Source of the DNA: an uncultured Ruminococcus sp.
GTDB taxonomy: Bacteria; Bacillota; Clostridia; Oscillospirales; Acutalibacteraceae
NCBI GenBank assembly: GCA_902767285.1
Contig: CACXHC010000253.1
Coordinates: forward strand, 1 to 5,117
DNA length: 5,117 bases
Direction: 5' to 3'
Shown here: in pieces, positions 1-5,117 of the stretch
Layout of the letters: every line of letters begins with the position of its first letter
How positions within the stretch are numbered: position 1 is the stretch's first letter
Program-made: the position numbers and the translations under genes
The notes under the pieces: model-generated
Seen by the model: the letters and a program-made list of their open reading frames with translations, nothing else
What the model was told of the DNA's origin: nothing
The model's database searches: none

Positions 1-46
1 GTGTAAAAATGTTGACTTGCTAATATAGCGAGTTTGTTGAACCGCG

Positions 47-101
47 TAAAACTTATATAGTTAAAGTTTTTTTGCTTCTTTTTTTTTCAAAAAAAGAAGA
101 A
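47..101 (+). repeat. A/T-rich hairpin repeat, copy 1
   Basis: This copy reads TAAAACTTATATAG, then TTAAAG, a run of seven T, GCTTC, nine T, C, seven A and GAAGAA. CTTCTTTTTTT (75-85) pairs perfectly with AAAAAAAGAAG (89-99) around a three-base loop. It matches copy 2 (1002-1058) over its whole length except for two substitutions and one-base changes in two homopolymer runs. Read on the minus strand it gives the same order (CTTC-T-run, A-run-GAAG, C, A-run, CTTT) as the array at 5018-5117. In that orientation it would lie after a leftward gene, but the gene to its right runs rightward, so its original partner gene is unclear. No U-run directly follows the hairpin in either direction, so a standard terminator role is not certain. 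Confidence 0.85.
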
Positions 102-150
102 GAAGAAAGCAGAGCCTGCGGTTAATATGTGTCGTTAACTATAAATCAGA

Positions 151-161
151 AAAAAGGTGAT
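151..161 (+). promoter_or_regulatory. Ribosome binding site that fixes the start at 165
   Basis: AAGGTGAT (154-161) matches the anti-Shine-Dalgarno complement and leaves five bases between the G at 159 and the ATG at 165. The same frame is open back to a GTG at 129, but no ribosome binding site sits at a usable distance from that GTG, so the ATG at 165 is preferred. Confidence 0.8.
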
Positions 162-164
162 AAT

Positions 165-824
165 ATGGATGTAATGAAAGAAATGAAAAAATACTGCATT
201 GGTAAAAATACGAAATTCATTTATTACTACATAATAGTACTATCATTTGTATTAATAGTGGTATTCTTTTTGCGTTCAGGCGTAAATATATCCGATATTT
301 ATACCATGGCAGAAAGTATCGCCAGACCAATTCTTTTTTTCATCATTGTTACGGTTGCTGCGAGTTTTGTAATGAAAGCATTGGTAGGAAACTCAAAAAA
401 ACGCTTTGAAAAACGAATCGCAGAGTTCCAAAGCAAAGGAGTACTAAACGATGTTCTAAATGATTTCCAAAATGCTTTATTGTTTTTCAAAAACGACCAT
501 GCAAAAATCGGCAAGTACTGTATTTTTATTAAAGGCGAGGGATTGATTCTTCTCTATAATGATATAAGCTCTGTGAGATTAAACATTGATAAGGTAACGT
601 ATGAATCCGGTGGAGGAAATGACTATTACGTTGTACAGGTCTGTGCAGGCGGTAAATACTATAATCTCGGTCAACTAAAAACAGGTGCAAATGACCCTCA
701 GCTGCCACAATTCATAAATTTCATTCGCCTGAAAGCTCCGCACATATTAATCGAAAATAATCCGCACATCACACACAGACATATTGATGATACTCCATCG
801 GACAACTCATCTGATGACGACTAA
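165..824 (+). CDS. Hypothetical two-helix membrane protein with a cytoplasmic C-terminal domain
   Basis: I do not recognise this gene by name. From the ATG at 165 the product is 219 residues. Residues 1-17 are short and lysine-rich. Hydrophobic helices lie at about 18-36 and 55-74, with a short loop between them and a basic KKRFEKR stretch directly after. By the positive-inside rule both ends should be cytoplasmic. Residues about 85-195 form a soluble domain with alternating strands (around GKYCIFIKGEGLILLY and DYYVVQV) and a closing amphipathic helix. This recalls the PH-like domains found in small Firmicute membrane proteins, but that is an inference from pattern only. The tail (about 200-219) is rich in His, Asp and Ser and is probably disordered. 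The gene is monocistronic here, with its own ribosome binding site and terminator, and faces cysS. It lies between two direct copies of the hairpin repeat. No function is assigned. Confidence 0.8.
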   Translation: MDVMKEMKKYCIGKNTKFIYYYIIVLSFVLIVVFFLRSGVNISDIYTMAESIARPILFFIIVTVAASFVMKALVGNSKKRFEKRIAEFQSKGVLNDVLNDFQNALLFFKNDHAKIGKYCIFIKGEGLILLYNDISSVRLNIDKVTYESGGGNDYYVVQVCAGGKYYNLGQLKTGANDPQLPQFINFIRLKAPHILIENNPHITHRHIDDTPSDNSSDDD

Positions 825-852
825 TAATGCAGATTATAGGTCGATTTTTTTT
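818..852 (+). terminator. Rho-independent terminator of the membrane-protein gene
   Basis: CGAC (818-821) pairs with GTCG (840-843). The stem continues as TA with TA and TAAT with ATTA, interrupted by single bulged bases at 824 and 839, and closes on a four-base GCAG loop. Eight T (845-852) follow after one A. The stem starts inside the last two Asp codons and includes the TAA stop, so coding and termination signals overlap. Confidence 0.65.
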
Positions 853-862
853 AGTATGCTAT

Positions 863-885
863 CCGTCACAGCGAGAGCGTGACGG
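863..885. repeat. Hairpin with GNRA-type loop, in the convergent gap
   Basis: CCGTCAC (863-869) pairs with GTGACGG (879-885). After one bulged A (870), GC (871-872) pairs with GC (877-878) around a GAGA tetraloop of the GNRA class. It is much more GC-rich than its surroundings and has no T-run after it on either strand, so it does not look like a terminator. It resembles REP-type dispersed palindromes, but only one copy is in the window. Confidence 0.55.
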
Positions 886-933
886 CGGGTTGTCATAGTA
901 ATCTTGCGGAATAATGTTTACTACAAAACATAA

Positions 934-973
934 CAACAAATCCGACTGCGTACTTTTGCAGTCGGATTTGTTG
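934..973. terminator. Bidirectional terminator between convergent genes
   Basis: CAACAAATCCGACTGC (934-949) and GCAGTCGGATTTGTTG (958-973) are perfect 16-bp inverted complements around an eight-base loop. The GC-rich core (CCGACTGC with GCAGTCGG) is flanked by an A-rich arm on the left and a T-rich arm (ATTTGTTG) on the right, the layout of two-way intrinsic terminators. It sits between the rightward membrane-protein gene and the leftward cysS, where it can stop read-through from both. Confidence 0.7.
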
Positions 974-1001
974 CAGTTTAAAGAATGTTCGTTTAAACAC
1001 C

Positions 1002-1058
1002 TAAAATTTATATAGTAAAAGTTTTTTTTGCTTCTTTTTTTTTCAAAAAAAAGAAGAA
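1002..1058 (+). repeat. A/T-rich hairpin repeat, copy 2
   Basis: This copy reads TAAAATTTATATAG, then TAAAAG, eight T, GCTTC, nine T, C, eight A and GAAGAA. It is in the same orientation as copy 1 and 955 bp from it. The hairpin arms are CTTC plus a T-run (1031-1042) and an A-run plus GAAG (1045-1056). It starts 13 bp beyond the cysS stop codon on the cysS side, so relative to cysS it is in the same position and orientation as the array after the 3D-domain gene. It may serve as a 3'-end stabiliser or terminator for cysS. That role is inferred. Confidence 0.85.
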
Positions 1059-1070
1059 AAATAACACAAA

Positions 1071-2495
1071 TTAAGATTCGATATGCCACTTAACGCCTTG
1101 GGGGGTATCTTCGATAACAACGTTCATTTGTTTAAGCTGATCTCTGATTTTATCGGCGACTGCCCAATTTTTGGATTTTCTTGCGGCGGAGCGTTCGGCG
1201 ATAAGTTTTTCGATTAGCTCTGAATCTGTTTCGGCTGTTTTCGCTGTTTCGAGAGTATCGTTATACACCAGTCCGAGGACGTTTGTAAGTTCTTCGAAAA
1301 TTTTCAGCGATTCCTTCAAAAGTTCGTAAGACGGGTTGTTCGCTGCTGCCGAGTTTATATCTCGAACAAGGTCGAAAATAACAGCAATCGCATTTGCTGT
1401 GTTGAGGTCATCGTCCATCTCTTCAATGAATTTTTGACGATACAAATTATATTTTTCTATTATGGATTTTTCGCTCTCTGTGAGGGCGGTTTCGCCGTTT
1501 GCGTTGGAAATCATAAACTTGAGATTGTCACGGCAATTGTAGAGTCGCTTGAGTGCCGATGTGCATTGCTCTATTATCTCGATACTGTAATTTATAGGGC
1601 TGCGATAATGTGATGAAAGCATCAAATATCTGATTGGCTCGTATCCGTATTTGGCGGCAACTTCTCTTGTTGTAAAGAAATTTCCAAGCGATTTTGACAT
1701 CTTTTTGTTGTCCACGTTGATATATCCGTTGTGCATCCAGTAATGTGCGAACGGTACGCCGTTACAGCACTCGCTTTGTGCGATTTCGTTTTCGTGATGT
1801 GGGAAAATGAGGTCTTGTCCGCCACAATGAATGTCAATTGTCGCTCCGAGATATTTGCGAGCCATCGCCGAACACTCAATATGCCAGCCCGGACGACCAT
1901 TGCTCCACGGCGATTCCCAAAACGGTTCGCCCGACTTTGCTGCTTTCCATACGGCGAAATCCATCGGATCTTCCTTTACTTCGCCTACCGATATTCTCGC
2001 TCCGGCTTGCAGTTCGTCAAGTGGCTGATGGCTTAATTTTCCGTATTCCGTGAATTTCTTCGCTCTGAAATATACATCGCCGTTTTCGGCTCTGTATGCG
2101 AATCCCTTTTCTACAAGAGTCGCAACAATATTTTCGATTTCGTCTATATTCTCAGTCGCACGAGGATGAACAGTCGCATCACGAACGTTAAGACCGTGAG
2201 CGTCAATCTTATATTCTTTTATATATTTTTCGGAAACAGTAACATAATCGGAATTTTCTTCGTTTGCTCTGTTGATGATTTTATCGTCTATATCCGTGAA
2301 ATTTTGAACAAACGTGACCTTGTTTCCACGATATTCAAGATAACGGCGTAATACGTCAAAAACGCATATCGGGCGTGAATTTCCTATGTGTATAAAATTA
2401 TATACAGTCGGCCCGCAAGCGTAAATCTTATATTCTCCCGGAGTTATGGGGATAAGCTCTTCTTTTTTTCGGGTGAGGGTGTTGTAAATTTTCAT
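1071..2495 (-). CDS. cysS: Cysteinyl-tRNA synthetase
   Basis: This is a cytoplasmic class I aminoacyl-tRNA synthetase that charges tRNA-Cys with cysteine using ATP. The product is 474 residues, a normal bacterial length. The HIGH-type motif is HIGN at residues 36-39, preceded by CGPTVYNF with the zinc ligand Cys27. The other zinc ligands follow the family pattern: Cys208 in GWHIECS, and His233 and Glu237 in FPHHENE. The KMSKS loop is intact at 265-269. The C-terminal helical part (after about 300) includes a DDLNTA segment and ends with the usual ARKSKNWAVADKIRDQL region for tRNA recognition. The start at 2495 is set by AGGAGG (2511-2506) ten bases upstream and by the typical MKIYNT N-terminus. 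The frame stays open another 68 codons upstream, but that part runs through the promoter and into spoIIID and is not coding. The leader is short, with no room for a T-box. No key residue is missing. Confidence 0.98.
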   Translation of the reverse strand: MKIYNTLTRKKEELIPITPGEYKIYACGPTVYNFIHIGNSRPICVFDVLRRYLEYRGNKVTFVQNFTDIDDKIINRANEENSDYVTVSEKYIKEYKIDAHGLNVRDATVHPRATENIDEIENIVATLVEKGFAYRAENGDVYFRAKKFTEYGKLSHQPLDELQAGARISVGEVKEDPMDFAVWKAAKSGEPFWESPWSNGRPGWHIECSAMARKYLGATIDIHCGGQDLIFPHHENEIAQSECCNGVPFAHYWMHNGYINVDNKKMSKSLGNFFTTREVAAKYGYEPIRYLMLSSHYRSPINYSIEIIEQCTSALKRLYNCRDNLKFMISNANGETALTESEKSIIEKYNLYRQKFIEEMDDDLNTANAIAVIFDLVRDINSAAANNPSYELLKESLKIFEELTNVLGLVYNDTLETAKTAETDSELIEKLIAERSAARKSKNWAVADKIRDQLKQMNVVIEDTPQGVKWHIES

Positions 2496-2532
2496 GAAAA
2501 ATAAACCTCCTGTGTAAAAACATCTCACAAAT

Positions 2533-2561
2533 ACTTTATCATTTTTTTTGGGTGATGTCAA
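2533..2561 (-). promoter_or_regulatory. Sigma-A-type promoter of cysS
   Basis: On the minus strand a perfect -35 box TTGACA (2561-2556) is followed after 17 bp by TAAAGT (2538-2533), a four-of-six match to TATAAT. Transcription would start near 2526, giving a leader of about 30 nt that carries the AGGAGG site. Confidence 0.65.
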
Positions 2562-2573
2562 GCAATCAAACTC

Positions 2574-2602
2574 GAATATCAAACGGGATTTCCGCATATA
2601 AA
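2574..2602 (+). promoter_or_regulatory. Sigma-E-like promoter of spoIIID
   Basis: GAATATC (2574-2580) and CATATAAA (2595-2602) are 14 bp apart. They agree well with the Bacillus sigma-E consensus as I recall it (KMATATT, 14-15 bp, CATACAMT): six of seven and six of eight positions. The start point would be near 2609, about 25 nt before the ATG. In Bacillus spoIIID is transcribed by sigma-E in the mother cell, which fits. The -35 box lies only 12 bp from the cysS -35 box on the other strand. Confidence 0.6.
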
Positions 2603-2634
2603 TTGAAAAAACTTGAAAATAAGGTGATTCAGTT

Positions 2635-2901
2635 ATGACAGATATTCCCGAAAAAAGAGCCGTAGAAACCGCTAAATTTATTATAAAAACAAAATGCACC
2701 GTCAGAGAGGCGGCTCGTGAATTTGGCGTGTCGAAATCAACCGTACATAAAGATGTAACATCTCGTCTAAAAAAAATAAATCTTTCGTTATATGACCAAA
2801 CTGCCGAGGTTCTTCAATTTAACAAGCAACAAAGGCATATCAGGGGCGGTCTGGCTACAAAAAGAAAATACGAACTTAAAAGAAAACAAATTATGTTATA
2901 A
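2635..2901 (+). CDS. spoIIID: Sporulation transcription factor SpoIIID
   Basis: This is a small DNA-binding protein of the mother cell that activates and represses genes between the sigma-E and sigma-K stages of spore formation. The product is 88 residues, against about 93 in Bacillus subtilis. The helix-turn-helix is at about 22-42 (TVREAAREFGVSKSTVHKDV), with the hallmark EFGVSKSTVHKD run that I recognise from the family. The second signature, RHIRGGLATKRKY, is at 67-79, followed by a basic tail expected to add DNA contacts. AAGGTG (2621-2626) lies eight bases before the ATG. The gene diverges from cysS and has a sigma-E-like promoter. It is alone in its transcription unit as far as visible, with only a weak A/T hairpin (2888-2904) at its 3' end. 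Confidence 0.97.
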   Translation: MTDIPEKRAVETAKFIIKTKCTVREAAREFGVSKSTVHKDVTSRLKKINLSLYDQTAEVLQFNKQQRHIRGGLATKRKYELKRKQIML

Positions 2902-2904
2902 TTT
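2888..2904 (+). terminator. Weak A/T hairpin at the spoIIID stop codon
   Basis: AAATTAT (2888-2894) pairs with ATAATTT (2898-2904) around a GTT loop and overlaps the TAA stop. The following bases are T-rich but interrupted. All pairs are A-T, so any terminator activity would be weak. It is listed because nothing stronger follows spoIIID. Confidence 0.2.
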
Positions 2905-3490
2905 TGTAGTATTATTATCGTTTTGTTGTTTGTTCAAGATACGTTATTTTACGTCAGTGTACAAAATGCACAATTGATTTTGTTACCTTGCTCATTTATT
3001 GACTATAAAATCTTTTAAATGCGTGTTTTATTTGAATTGCTAATGTTCTATAAAAGAATAATAATGAATATTCTGATAAAAAAATATTCATTTATAACGG
3101 TTTTGCAACAATTTCCGCATGGATACGACAGATTATTGCTCTTTATTCTGTGGACTTAGCATATCCGATTGTATGCCAAATTTCTGATTATAGAAAACAG
3201 TTCACATTAAAAACACATTCGATTGAACAAAATAATCACATTATAAAAAGGTATCACGGTTGTATTGTTTATATTCATTAATTACGAATAATCATACGCT
3301 GTTTTCAAGATTGAAATTAAATTTTAGCTTTTGTAACAAGGTTATATTCTACATATTGCACAGAAAAAAGACCGAAAATAACGTAAAAAACCCGAACGGG
3401 CAGTCGAAAGTTTTGATTAAATCTGGATTTGTGTTGTCGAAAAAAATCGTCATTTGTGAAAACTATACAAATTACAACAGCGTAATTTAT
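2902..3490. other. A/T-rich intergenic region without a credible gene
   Basis: About 590 bp between spoIIID and the promoter of the 3D-domain gene. I see no reading frame with recognisable protein features. Visible items are a 10-bp perfect inverted repeat, AATGAATATT (3063-3072) with AATATTCATT (3083-3092); a perfect Spo0A-type box TGTCGAA (3435-3441) with a one-mismatch version AGTCGAA 33 bp before it (3402-3408); and CCCGAACGGG (3391-3400) next to six A (3385-3390), which on the minus strand reads as a short hairpin followed by six T. A frame open from a TTG at 3260 to 3631 runs through the promoter and leader and looks spurious. Confidence 0.6.
3435..3441 (+). promoter_or_regulatory. Possible Spo0A box
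   Basis: TGTCGAA is an exact match to the core Spo0A binding sequence and lies about 85 bp before the predicted start of transcription of the 3D-domain gene. AGTCGAA at 3402-3408 is a second, weaker match, 33 bp away or about three helical turns. A seven-base match in A/T-rich DNA can occur by chance. Confidence 0.3.
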
Positions 3491-3519
3491 TTGACATTAA
3501 CAAGAGTATCGTGTATAAT
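3491..3519 (+). promoter_or_regulatory. Perfect consensus sigma-A promoter of the 3D-domain gene
   Basis: TTGACA (3491-3496) and TATAAT (3514-3519) are exact matches to both boxes with the ideal 17-bp spacer. The start would be near 3526, leaving a leader of about 190 nt before the ATG at 3716. A core promoter this strong with a long structured leader suggests control after initiation or by a repressor. Confidence 0.85.
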
Positions 3520-3525
3520 ACTAAA

Positions 3526-3690
3526 CAGTGGTGCGATGCTTATGATGACTGTTGTATGTTACATTTGCCGAATAATAAAAATATCGGTTTGGGGTTTACC
3601 GAGATTTAAAGGCAAAATTATGGCGGTCTGATTGGCAAATTGCCTTTTTGGTCGAAGGCAACAGCTTAGTCGATTGCTTGTTTGCAGTCG
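3526..3690 (+). promoter_or_regulatory. Structured 5' leader, candidate riboswitch or attenuator
   Basis: The leader contains several mutually exclusive pairings. ATTTGCC (3563-3569) can pair with GGCAAAT (3634-3640), or TTTGCC (3564-3569) with GGCAAA (3611-3616). AAAGGCAA (3608-3615) can pair with TTGCCTTT (3640-3647), which runs into five T (3645-3649) and would act as a terminator. TTGCCTT (3640-3646) can instead pair with AAGGCAA (3655-3661). TCGGT and ACCGA (around 3584-3602) enclose a TTGGGGTTT loop, and CGATTGC (3671-3677) pairs with GCAGTCG (3684-3690) just before the ribosome binding site. The TTTGGGGTTTACC and CGAAGGCAACAGCT segments loosely recall the c-di-AMP (ydaO) riboswitch, a class known to control cell-wall hydrolase genes. 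The GGGGGAACC-like part of that class is not found, so I do not assign it. Confidence 0.4.
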
Positions 3691-3715
3691 TTAAAATAAG
3701 GAGAACACTATTATT

Positions 3716-5005
3716 ATGATAACATCTTACAAAAAGCCGAGACATGCTGCTCCTACGAACAGAATGTCATCGGTGAAAAAATTTACCATAGTTGCAGTAA
3801 TTGGTCTTGCTGCTGCTATATCCGTGATGTCGGCAGCGTCCGATGGAAAAACCGCATACATAAGCGATTCAGGAAAAATGTACACTGTTGCCGCAGATTC
3901 GTCAGATATAAAGTCGGTTCTGGCAGAAGCCGGAATATCGATTTCGAACGGCGATGAAGTGACCGTCACCGAGATGTCGGGCGAGAGCATAAGCATTGAT
4001 ATTAAGCGAGCTTTTGAAGTTTCGATAAATGTTGATGATGATGTAAAGACGGTCAAAGTAACGGGCGGAACGGTTGCTCAGGCACTCAAAAAGGCAGAAA
4101 TTGACATTTCGGCTAATGATTTTGTAACTCCGTCAACAGGTGTTACTCTGACGAAGGATAACGCAAAAATTGATATTTCGAGAGGCGTTAAGCTGTATCT
4201 TGAAAAACCCGGCACAACAGAGCTTGTTTATGTTCCCGAAGGCACGGTGAAAGACGCACTCGATACAGTCGGCTGTGAACTCAGCGAAACCGGCAACGAA
4301 GGTATTAAGCAGAACACTCAAGTTGAAAGCGGAATGACTCTTCGTGTGGACAAAGTTTTTTACAGAACGACGGTTATAACTGAAACTATCGAACCCGAAG
4401 TTGTCGAGGAGAAAAGCGATCTGCTTTCGATTGGTGAAACGTCCGTTAAGCAGGAGGGCAGAGAAGGAAAAATCGAAACTGCCTTCAAAGAGAAATTTGT
4501 TAACGGTGAACTTGCCGAGAAAACGGAAGATAAAAAAATCGTTGTTCAAAAACCAAAAGACAAGATAATTCTTGTCGGAACAAAAAACCCCACCGAAAAA
4601 TTACCCCAACAAAGCACAAGTGCTGACTCAGATATTAGCTCCGATTCGGATACAGATTCACAAGCCGAAGAAGAGAGCGTGTCAGAAAATATTGATAATA
4701 CCGCTGTACCGTACAATTCCGTAATAAGCGGAATTTGCACCGCATATTATGAGGTCAACGGTATCACCGCCACAGGCACCATTCCCAAAGTTGGAACAGT
4801 GGCAGTCAACCCCAATGTTATTCCCTATGGAACAAGACTTTATATAGAATCCGCTGACGGCTCATACGTCTACGGATACGCAGTCGCCGAAGATACAGGT
4901 ACAGCTTGCATGGCTGGTGACATCATCGTCGATTTGTATATGAACAGCGAGGCAGACTGCAACGCCTTCGGCAGACAGCTCCTTAACATATATATACTTG
5001 ACTGA
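3716..5005 (+). CDS. YabE-like cell-wall protein with DUF348, G5 and 3D domains
   Basis: The product is 429 residues. A basic N-terminus and one hydrophobic helix (about 22-42) indicate a membrane anchor or signal segment, with the rest outside. Three DUF348-type repeats follow (about 54-84, 111-145 and 170-211). Each has a V(x)2-3GT(V)xxALxxAGI-like pattern, such as TVAQALKKAEIDIS and TVKDALDTVGCELS. A G5-like domain spans about 213-290. A Ser/Asp/Glu-rich linker (298-330) leads to the C-terminal 3D domain (about 338-428). There VNPNVIPYGTRLYI is typical, and the three Asp that name the domain are at 393 (EDTG), 402 and 406 (GDIIVDLY). This family includes YabE and the Rpf-like proteins and is thought to bind or cleave peptidoglycan by a lytic transglycosylase-type fold. 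The G5 domain is thought to bind wall sugars. The substrate here is inferred. AAGGAG (3698-3703) is 12 bases before the ATG, a little long. The gene is single, with a strong promoter and long leader, and a hairpin array follows its stop. Confidence 0.93.
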   Translation: MITSYKKPRHAAPTNRMSSVKKFTIVAVIGLAAAISVMSAASDGKTAYISDSGKMYTVAADSSDIKSVLAEAGISISNGDEVTVTEMSGESISIDIKRAFEVSINVDDDVKTVKVTGGTVAQALKKAEIDISANDFVTPSTGVTLTKDNAKIDISRGVKLYLEKPGTTELVYVPEGTVKDALDTVGCELSETGNEGIKQNTQVESGMTLRVDKVFYRTTVITETIEPEVVEEKSDLLSIGETSVKQEGREGKIETAFKEKFVNGELAEKTEDKKIVVQKPKDKIILVGTKNPTEKLPQQSTSADSDISSDSDTDSQAEEESVSENIDNTAVPYNSVISGICTAYYEVNGITATGTIPKVGTVAVNPNVIPYGTRLYIESADGSYVYGYAVAEDTGTACMAGDIIVDLYMNSEADCNAFGRQLLNIYILD

Positions 5006-5017
5006 TGTTTTTTTCTT

Positions 5018-5117
5018 CTTCTTTTTTTGGAAAAAAAGAAGCAAAAAAACTTTTTCTCTTCTTTTTTTGAAAAAAAAGAAGCAAAAAAACTTTTTCTCTT
5101 CTTTTTTTTGAAAAAAA
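5018..5117 (-). repeat. Tandem 40-bp array of the hairpin repeat (runs off the window)
   Basis: Two full 40-bp units (5018-5057 and 5058-5097) differ by one base, and a third starts at 5098 and is cut by the window end. Each unit reads CTTC, a T-run, G, an A-run, GAAG, C, seven A, C, five T, CT. CTTCTTTTTTT pairs with AAAAAAAGAAG in each (for example 5018-5028 with 5031-5041). The T-run and A-run lengths vary between seven and eight. It is the inverted form of copies 1 and 2 and starts 12 bp after the stop of the 3D-domain gene, so it has the same orientation relative to its gene as copy 2 has relative to cysS. It could act in 3'-end formation or transcript stability. Confidence 0.85.

Noticed and set aside
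12..61. Promoter for the membrane-protein gene from TTGACT (12-17) or TATAGT (56-61)
   Set aside because: TTGACT has no -10 box at proper spacing, and TATAGT has no good -35 box and lies inside the repeat. No promoter could be supported.
129..164. GTG start 12 codons before the chosen start of the membrane-protein gene
   Set aside because: It has no ribosome binding site at a usable distance, whereas AAGGTGAT sits correctly before the ATG at 165.
859..1089. 76-codon minus-strand frame in the convergent gap
   Set aside because: It is made of the repeat, the terminator and the GNRA hairpin read through, overlaps the end of cysS, and its lysine and phenylalanine runs simply come from the homopolymer tracts.
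2496..2526. T-box leader before cysS
   Set aside because: The predicted leader is only about 30 nt, far too short for a T-box, and no T-box sequence is visible.
2496..2699. 68-codon N-terminal extension of the cysS frame
   Set aside because: It covers the cysS ribosome binding site, both promoters and the start of spoIIID. The family N-terminus and the AGGAGG site put the start at 2495.
3260..3631. 123-codon plus-strand open frame with a TTG start and an AAAAGG-like site before it
   Set aside because: It runs through the perfect promoter at 3491-3519 and the structured leader, has an odd composition rich in Cys, Ile and Asn, and shows no recognisable domain. Most likely a chance opening in A/T-rich DNA.
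3526..3690. Firm call of a c-di-AMP (ydaO) riboswitch
   Set aside because: Only two short segments resemble the class, the spacing differs and the GGGGGAACC-type segment is missing. Kept as an open possibility in the findings.
5018..5117. CRISPR array
   Set aside because: The 40-bp units are directly adjacent with no unique spacers and consist of homopolymer runs, so this is a simple tandem repeat.

Overview
The window looks like chromosomal DNA from a low-GC, spore-forming Firmicute of the class Clostridia. The basis is a full-length SpoIIID mother-cell sporulation regulator, a YabE-like DUF348/G5/3D cell-wall protein, strong AAGGAGG-type ribosome binding sites and A/T-rich intergenic DNA. 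A gut-type Clostridium relative is plausible, but genus cannot be read from this sequence.

Layout, left to right. Positions 1-164 hold a hairpin-forming A/T-rich repeat and the upstream region of a plus-strand gene (165-824) for a small two-helix membrane protein I cannot name. That gene has its own terminator, which starts in its last codons. It converges on cysS (minus strand, 1071-2495, cysteinyl-tRNA synthetase). The gap between them holds a GNRA-loop hairpin, a 16-bp perfect inverted repeat (probable two-way terminator) and a second copy of the hairpin repeat. cysS and spoIIID (plus, 2635-2901) diverge from a compact 139-bp region with a sigma-A-like promoter for cysS and a sigma-E-like promoter for spoIIID back to back. 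About 590 bp of A/T-rich DNA without a credible gene follows. It ends in a perfect consensus promoter (TTGACA, 17 bp, TATAAT), a structured leader of about 190 nt with competing base-pairing options, and the DUF348/G5/3D gene (3716-5005). The window closes in a tandem 40-bp array of the same hairpin repeat.

Functionally this is mostly ordinary chromosome: a translation enzyme, a sporulation switch and a probable peptidoglycan-active protein. The items that stand out are (1) a hairpin repeat family that occurs after three separate positions in this short window, always in the same orientation relative to the 3' end of the adjacent identified gene, as singles or in tandem; (2) the direct-repeat flanking of the unknown membrane-protein gene; and (3) the unassigned structured leader upstream of the 3D-domain gene, which may be a riboswitch or attenuator. 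I see no mobile-element protein, CRISPR array, tRNA or rRNA.
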